Source: Cordylochernes scorpioides (Eukaryota; Arthropoda; Arachnida; Pseudoscorpiones; Chernetidae). From it: 64,000 nt of DNA. The stretch is from assembly GCA_030710605.1 (NCBI GenBank), contig CP092874.1, positions 21,429,880-21,493,879 on the forward strand, read 5' to 3'. Made by a program: the position numbers and the translations under genes. The notes under the pieces were generated by a model that was not told the DNA's origin, did no database searches, and was given only the letters and a program-made list of their open reading frames with translations. Shown here piece by piece: positions 62,101 through 64,000 of this stretch (its first letter is position 1; each line of letters opens with the position of its first letter).

Positions 62101-62778
62101 CTTCTTCTTCTTTCTTATCTCCACTCAATCATATTGGGATATCAAGTTGTGACCTTTGATGGTGTCTGTTTGACAACCATCATGACTGGGGGGAGTAGAA
62201 TACGTCTGCCTTTGTCATTAAGACTGGGAGCACTACTCAGTGGCAGGCCGACTTAGCTCCAAAAGAAATGGCCGCCTCTGACATGAGGAACAGACACCAT
62301 GTGCAGCTGCTCCTAACATGGAGTACAAAGCTGCTCACATCCTGTATCCCTGGATTAGGAGCCCTTACAGGGTACTATCAGCTGGGCCAGCTGAGCCCAG
62401 GTTTTTTAGTGAGCTTGTTACTGCTCCCCCTCCTCCTTTTTCATCCAGGCTTGGGACCGGCGAGGGTGGAGTTACCGCCATTAAGTTATTTATTCGAGTA
62501 CTCTCGACACGCAGCTTCACATCCAAAGAGCCGCAGATTGCCGACCCCTGTATTAGCTTGATATAAATTCGACACAGTGTTGTTACCAGAGAAACATAAT
62601 CGTTAGAGGATAGATGCAAATATCCAGTGACATCGTGATGTGTCCTACAGGCGCAGTGCCACCTCCACCCCCGCCTCTCATGCCAGTCAAACTGCTGGGC
62701 AGTGCCCCGCTCATCAAGAAGAACGTTCCTCAACCGTCCAACCCACTCAAGTCATTTAACTGGGCCAAACTACCTGAG
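50054..62778 (+). CDS. DAAM: DAAM-family formin, 5' part (end of FH3, coiled coil, FH1, FH2 start), six exons
   Basis: Exons 50054-50171, 53472-53601, 57138-57264, 60006-60119 (5' edge in the gap), 60875-61055 and 62651-62778 join in phase except across the gap. Seen: HVDTKSSHNMFEVLNKKL with AAFPHFLSLLQHALLMP (FH3), WLLLDRLVQQVVLQGE (end of FH3), a coiled coil with ILEQENNELTTNLAKKEQEL, an FH1 with PPPP runs, and the FH2 start PQPSNPLKSFNWAKLPE. All match DAAM in order. FH1 recruits profilin-actin for FH2. The start codon, GBD and FH3 beginning are missing upstream; the FH2 body is beyond the window. It stops just short of where the exon at 1936 begins, with only about 50 FH2 residues lying between the two parts. 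It could be the other half of the same gene or a paralogue. Confidence 0.88.
51718..51761 (+). ncRNA. Hammerhead ribozyme, intact core, longer stem III
   Basis: Stem I CCTACA/TCTAGG (one C-C mismatch), CTGACGA (51724-51730), stem II GGG/CCC with loop CGATTAT, GAAA (51744-51747), stem III ACC/GGT around AT, H17 = C at 51755. About 80 bases downstream is GATGGCGTCTAG (from about 51842), then the tail GTCTATTTTGACGGG and CCTCCCGGCAAAATTTCC shared with 1390-1470 and 14066-14160. It lies in a DAAM intron, inserted in a SINE-like repeat. Confidence 0.83.
52397..52440 (+). ncRNA. Decayed hammerhead-like motif
   Basis: AATGACAAGGGC, loop CATTT, GCCCGAAAC. Stem II and GAAA are kept, but the CUGANGA box reads ATGACAA, so it should not cleave. 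It lies between the intact copies at 51718 and 52695. Confidence 0.5.
52695..52737 (+). ncRNA. Hammerhead ribozyme, intact core
   Basis: Stem I GTA/TAC continued by CC/GG past a mismatch, CTGATGA (52701-52707), stem II GGG/CCT (one wobble) with loop ACATAG, GAAA (52720-52723), stem III ACC/GGT around AT, H17 = A at 52731. Same class as 51718 but with different stems. No GATGGCG box was found within about 150 bases downstream. Confidence 0.75.
52905..53385. repeat. Half foldback with TTGGC/GAAATATT, then family-1 foldback
   Basis: 52905-52990 is one arm of the TTGGCTGAACGCCAACC type. 53005-53340 is a family-1 foldback with AGCACATGTG, GATGGCAGAGCGCCATC and GATGGCGCTCTGCC ends around CTTGATTTATCAAGAAATTG. 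Its tail CACCTGACCCACTTATC matches the copy at 33890-34085. The ribozyme end is not retained. Confidence 0.75.
53472..53601 (+). CDS. DAAM: DAAM exon: FH3 end, WLLLDRLVQQVV
   Basis: I chose acceptor AATATACAG|TG, which keeps phase with 50171 (giving LESSSPQHW before LLLDR); the GTCCAG 8 bases on would break it. Encodes WLLLDRLVQQVVLQGELG, EDPDCTPIAINVRDVVQ; ends in phase 2 at donor CT|GTGAGT. The WLLLDRxxQQxV stretch is unmistakable DAAM. Confidence 0.92.
53690..53968. repeat. Family-3 foldback with two permuted hammerhead-like motifs
   Basis: Both arms keep CCCTCCCAGCGGTTTCGCC or its partner CTGATGAGCCAGGCCCTCCC. The right end reads GATGGCGCGCTAGTGCAAC. It lies 90 bases after a DAAM exon. 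Confidence 0.8.
53970..55500. other. DAAM intron stretch, nothing recognised
   Basis: AT-rich to moderate GC with no repeat family that I recognise, apart from a 17-base G run at 54489-54505. No exon found. Confidence 0.5.
55520..55815. repeat. Foldback with TTGGC/GAAATATT ends
   Basis: Arms CAATATTTCAGTTAGCTGAA, TTTATCAAGGTATTATAAC and AAACTCAGCGCCACATAAC face complements around AACATGTTGCTGACG. Same family as 19740-20065 and 33385-33625. Confidence 0.8.
56105..56690 (+). repeat. Two tandem copies of a 290-bp GC-rich repeat
   Basis: Each copy starts ACACAGAATA, has GGCTCAATCAA(A/G)GACTGAGCC and GCACCGAGCGGCCATTG, and ends CCCGTCCTAAAG(T/C)TCCAATAGGAC. The 149-residue minus-strand frame at 56487-56936 crosses the second copy and has no recognisable domain, so I do not call it a gene. 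Confidence 0.85.
57138..57264 (+). CDS. DAAM: DAAM exon: coiled coil
   Basis: Acceptor GGACGCAG|G completes the Leu codon from 53601. Encodes LATEEEMRRMSEKVEILEQE, NNELTTNLAKKEQELDVHV and QEK; donor AAG|GTAGTC in phase 0. Heptads of Leu/Ile/Val and charge fit the DAAM coiled coil between FH3 and FH1 that helps dimerise the protein. Confidence 0.88.
57500..57720. repeat. Foldback with CGACGAGGC/GCCTCGTCG arms
   Basis: Arms TTTCGACGAGGCTGTTCGCC and TTTGGATCAAAATATTTATT with complements around TTACAAGGTTTTTGA. The right arm GGCGAACAGCCTCGTCGAAA again ends on a stem followed by GAAA. Confidence 0.7.
58146..58840 (-). repeat. MITE-derived tandem array, 5 units and a full end
   Basis: Units of about 117 bp on the minus strand, with TTGTCCATGAGTGTATATAC and CACTTGGTTATCTCGCGTGT in the + direction. 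The left edge (58146-58180) is the true MITE terminus TACACTCATGGACAAAACTT. The frames of 141 and 171 residues read through it because 117 is a multiple of three. Confidence 0.9.
58845..59903. other. DAAM intron stretch up to the second gap
   Basis: No exon seen. At about 59575-59760 there are short repeats of CGTCTGCAA(A)ACTTCTTCTGCTA type. The minus strand there reads a charged frame with SFADDSNDSRRSFADDHDD. It is low-complexity and I do not call it a gene. Confidence 0.5.
59904..60003. other. Assembly gap, exactly 100 N
   Basis: Second round-number gap. It cuts directly into or just before the DAAM coiled-coil exon at 60006-60119. Confidence 0.98.
60006..60119 (+). CDS. DAAM: DAAM exon: coiled coil, 5' edge in the gap
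   Basis: Encodes QSKNDKMKVKLEKESVENLE, AKQKIAELEFKVKEYADM; donor ATG|GTAAGT in phase 0. Charged coiled coil that fits the DAAM segment before FH1. Its codons are AT-rich, unlike the GC-rich exons on either side. The true start may be within the N run, or an AG at about 60012-60013. Confidence 0.72.
60120..60874. other. DAAM intron, nothing recognised
   Basis: AT-rich; no repeat family or exon recognised. A homopolymer-rich stretch (about 60400-60470). Confidence 0.45.
60875..61055 (+). CDS. DAAM: DAAM exon: linker and FH1 (polyproline)
   Basis: Acceptor GGGGCTCCAG in phase 0; donor TCAG|GTAACC in phase 1. Encodes LSQRGRQGVSSKVETLLQNG, a linker, then KPPPPMVNGDMMPPPPPPPP. FH1 is short: two Pro runs here and one in the next exon, fewer than in vertebrate DAAM. 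Confidence 0.87.
61170..61510. repeat. Permuted hammerhead-like foldback plus partial copy
   Basis: Foldback with ACGAATGTTTCTTTTATAC and CTACTGCCCTTACTGCGATG arms, a minus-strand module (GCTCATCAGTGGTGAACCC then AGCGGTTTG, so GAAAC has become CAAAC) and ATGGCGCGTTATTAC. A second partial copy follows at about 61420-61510 with GCTGTTTCGCCAGTTTAATC. Confidence 0.75.
61511..62185. other. DAAM intron, nothing recognised
   Basis: Mixed sequence with ACCTCCCATAAGCGACC at about 61760, and CTAGCTCAGGGGGTCGGCAA at about 61940 that pairs loosely with GCCGATTGCCGACCCC-like sequence near 62530. The second is probably the outer boundary of a repeat carrying the SINE-like copy at 62190. Confidence 0.4.
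62190..62475 (+). repeat. SINE-like dispersed repeat, copy 3 of 3
   Basis: Shares GCGTCTGCCTTTGTCATT-type, GGCAGGCCGACTTAGCTCC and GGGTACTATCAGCTGGG blocks with 3484-3757. Confidence 0.75.
62651..62778 (+). CDS. DAAM: DAAM exon: FH1 end and FH2 start, NPLKSFNWAKLPE
   Basis: Acceptor TGTCCTACAG|GC, donor GAG|GTAACT, phase 0 at the end. Encodes AVPPPPPPLMPVKLLGSA and KKNVPQPSNPLKSFNWAKLP. The KxLNW/KSFNWxKLP signature begins FH2 in DAAM and related formins. The next exon should encode the FH2 lasso around TVW. Confidence 0.93.
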
Positions 62779-62799
62779 GTAACTCTATATATATGTGTA

Positions 62800-63004
62800 T
62801 ACACTCATGGACAAAACTTAAGGAAGTTATACTTCTATGCGTGTATATCGGGATTCAGGTAATAACTCTGAAAGATATTATAATTACCTTTATTGAAAAC
62901 ACACGAGATAACCAAGTGTAAACAACCTCTGTCTCCTTCAAAAAAAAAAAATAGATGACAGGCGACATCAAACACTTTCCACTTAAGTTTTATCCATGAG
63001 TGTA
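62800..63004. mobile_element. MITE-like element, full-length single copy
   Basis: Ends TACACTCATGGACAAAACTT and TAAGTTTTATCCATGAGTGTA-like. It starts only 22 bases after the FH1/FH2 exon's donor site. Confidence 0.8.
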
Positions 63005-63129
63005 TACTCCTTTTTTAAAATATAGATCAAACTGACATTTTTGGTTGGTTTAAGCTCTATCTATAGTCTTATTACATGGAGTCTGAAAAAATTAAAAGAA
63101 TAAAAATATAAAAGCTAATCACATTTAAT

Positions 63130-63365
63130 AGTAATAATAAAATATATTAAAAATGTCATATCCTGACCAGGAGCACATGTGTTTTACAGAAGGCAGAGCG
63201 CCATCTGGTGGAACAGAAATCAACTAAACATTGATTTAACCTGTTCCCTGATATTTGGCCAACCCAATTTCTTGATAAATTAAGAAAAGCCATCCACGAA
63301 CGCGTTTCGCGCTTTTGGCGCTCGTCAGCGTGGAGTAGGCTGAACCACTGCGACCAAAAAATAAT
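63130..63365 (-). repeat. Family-1 element, minus strand, with intact hammerhead
   Basis: Minus-strand order: hammerhead (63333-63294), TTTCTTAATTTATCAAG, GATTTCTGTTCCACCAGATG, GCGCTCTGCC, CACATGTGCTCCTGGTCAGG. It is nearly collinear with the + strand copy at 20800-21005. Confidence 0.8.
63294..63333 (-). ncRNA. Hammerhead ribozyme, intact core, minus strand
   Basis: Read on the minus strand: CCACG, CTGACGA, stem II GCGC/GCGC with loop CAAAA, GAAA, AC/GT stem III with loop GC, H17 = T, CGTGG. Only the stem II loop differs from the copy at 20810-20849. Confidence 0.84.
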
Positions 63366-63750
63366 TTTTGGTCCCAGTGGCTTCCCGAAAAAACAAGAAA
63401 TGGGTATTTAAGGCCAAACTTGCGTAAATACGCTTAGCACATTAAAAAAACTTAAATAAGAGAAAATAAAGCTGATAAATAGATGCCTAGGTAAATCCGA
63501 GGAAAAGCTCTATATGTTGTATTGCACGTTAACAAGCCTATTTCACAGAAATATCGATTTCTCAAAAGTTGAAAATAAATTTACAATCAAACTTCGTTTT
63601 AAGGATTCCTTATACCCAACTAGCTTGTCTAGATTAGTATGTGGGTTCATTTCTAAATAAATTATAGACTTTTGCGTCTTTTTTTTTATTTGCGGATGCA
63701 GTGTCTTATTTATATTTCTTTACCGTTTCTAACGCTCTAGGATTGCACAC
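63365..63750. other. Spacer before the last minisatellite
   Basis: AT-rich; no exon or repeat family recognised. It includes a polypyrimidine tract at about 63680. Confidence 0.4.
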
Positions 63751-64000
63751 GTGTTGTTGTTGTCGTGTCCAAAGACGAGCCTCAGATGTCTCCATACATC
63801 TCTATCACAGCAGTCGTTCTCTTTCTTGGATGTGTAAACCTGCTGCTCTGGGTCTATGTCAATTTTCTGTTGTTGTTGTCGTGTCCAATGAAGAGCCTCA
63901 GATGTCTCCGTACATCTCCATCATAGCTATGTTCTCTATCTTGGGTGTGTAAAGCTGCTGTTCTGGGTCCATGTCAATTTTCTGTTGTTGTTGTCGTGTC
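63750..64000 (+). repeat. 112-bp minisatellite family, second locus, runs off the window
   Basis: Two units with GAGCCTCAGATGTCTCC and TACATCTC(T/C)ATCA, the same family as 15985-17350. The first unit is diverged (CAGTCGTTCTCTTTCTTGG), as expected for the edge of an array. The spacing is about 115 bases, like the left half of the first array. Confidence 0.93.

Overview
This is animal (metazoan) nuclear DNA, assembled as three contigs joined by two fixed 100-base N gaps (46782-46881 and 59904-60003). The signs are GT-AG introns that keep phase from exon to exon, GC-rich exons in an AT-rich background, a D34D mariner, Penelope-like and Helitron elements, tRNA-derived SINE-like repeats and hammerhead ribozymes. 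The genes are not vertebrate-like in detail, so an invertebrate is likely; the sequence does not let me name a phylum.

Two recognisable genes are present, all on the + strand. (1) A formin of the DAAM family (actin nucleation downstream of Wnt/PCP and Rho) appears as two complementary, non-overlapping parts. At 1936-10913 nine exons encode the FH2 domain from its knob region to the DAD tail and stop codon. At 50054-62778 six exons encode the end of the GBD/FH3 region, the coiled coil, FH1 and the first residues of FH2. (2) Between them, 32241-45173 holds the 5' part of an ABCA-type lipid transporter: start codon, TM1, the first extracellular domain, TM2 and probably the lead-in to NBD1. The rest of this gene is absent. 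The ABCA gene is cut off, and the second DAAM part starts, around the same N gap. The scaffold order there is therefore doubtful: it may be one DAAM gene split and permuted, or two DAAM paralogues with ABCA between them.

Layout: 1-1935 repeats; 1936-10913 DAAM 3' half with repeat-filled introns (Penelope-like fragment, a 0.55-kb palindrome, and a small antisense ORF with a signal peptide and TM segment); 10914-15980 AT-rich repeats; 15985-17350 112-bp minisatellite; 18150-19457 dead mariner; 21355-22755 65-bp minisatellite; 25425-25676 Helitron with a tRNA-like sequence; 27160-30745 75-bp minisatellite; 32241-45173 ABCA, with a 118-bp minisatellite (38325-41265) and a Helitron in its third visible intron; 46782 gap; 50054-62778 DAAM 5' part; 63750-64000 the 112-bp minisatellite family again.

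The most interesting non-genic signal is a set of short dispersed elements, often as head-to-head foldbacks. They carry hammerhead ribozymes (five with intact cores, many decayed) about 120-150 bases upstream of a shared GATGGCG box and an A/T-rich tail. At least four families with otherwise different sequence follow this plan. One has the hammerhead core in circularly permuted order with compensatory stem changes. All protein calls rest on recognising family motifs by eye; no search was run.
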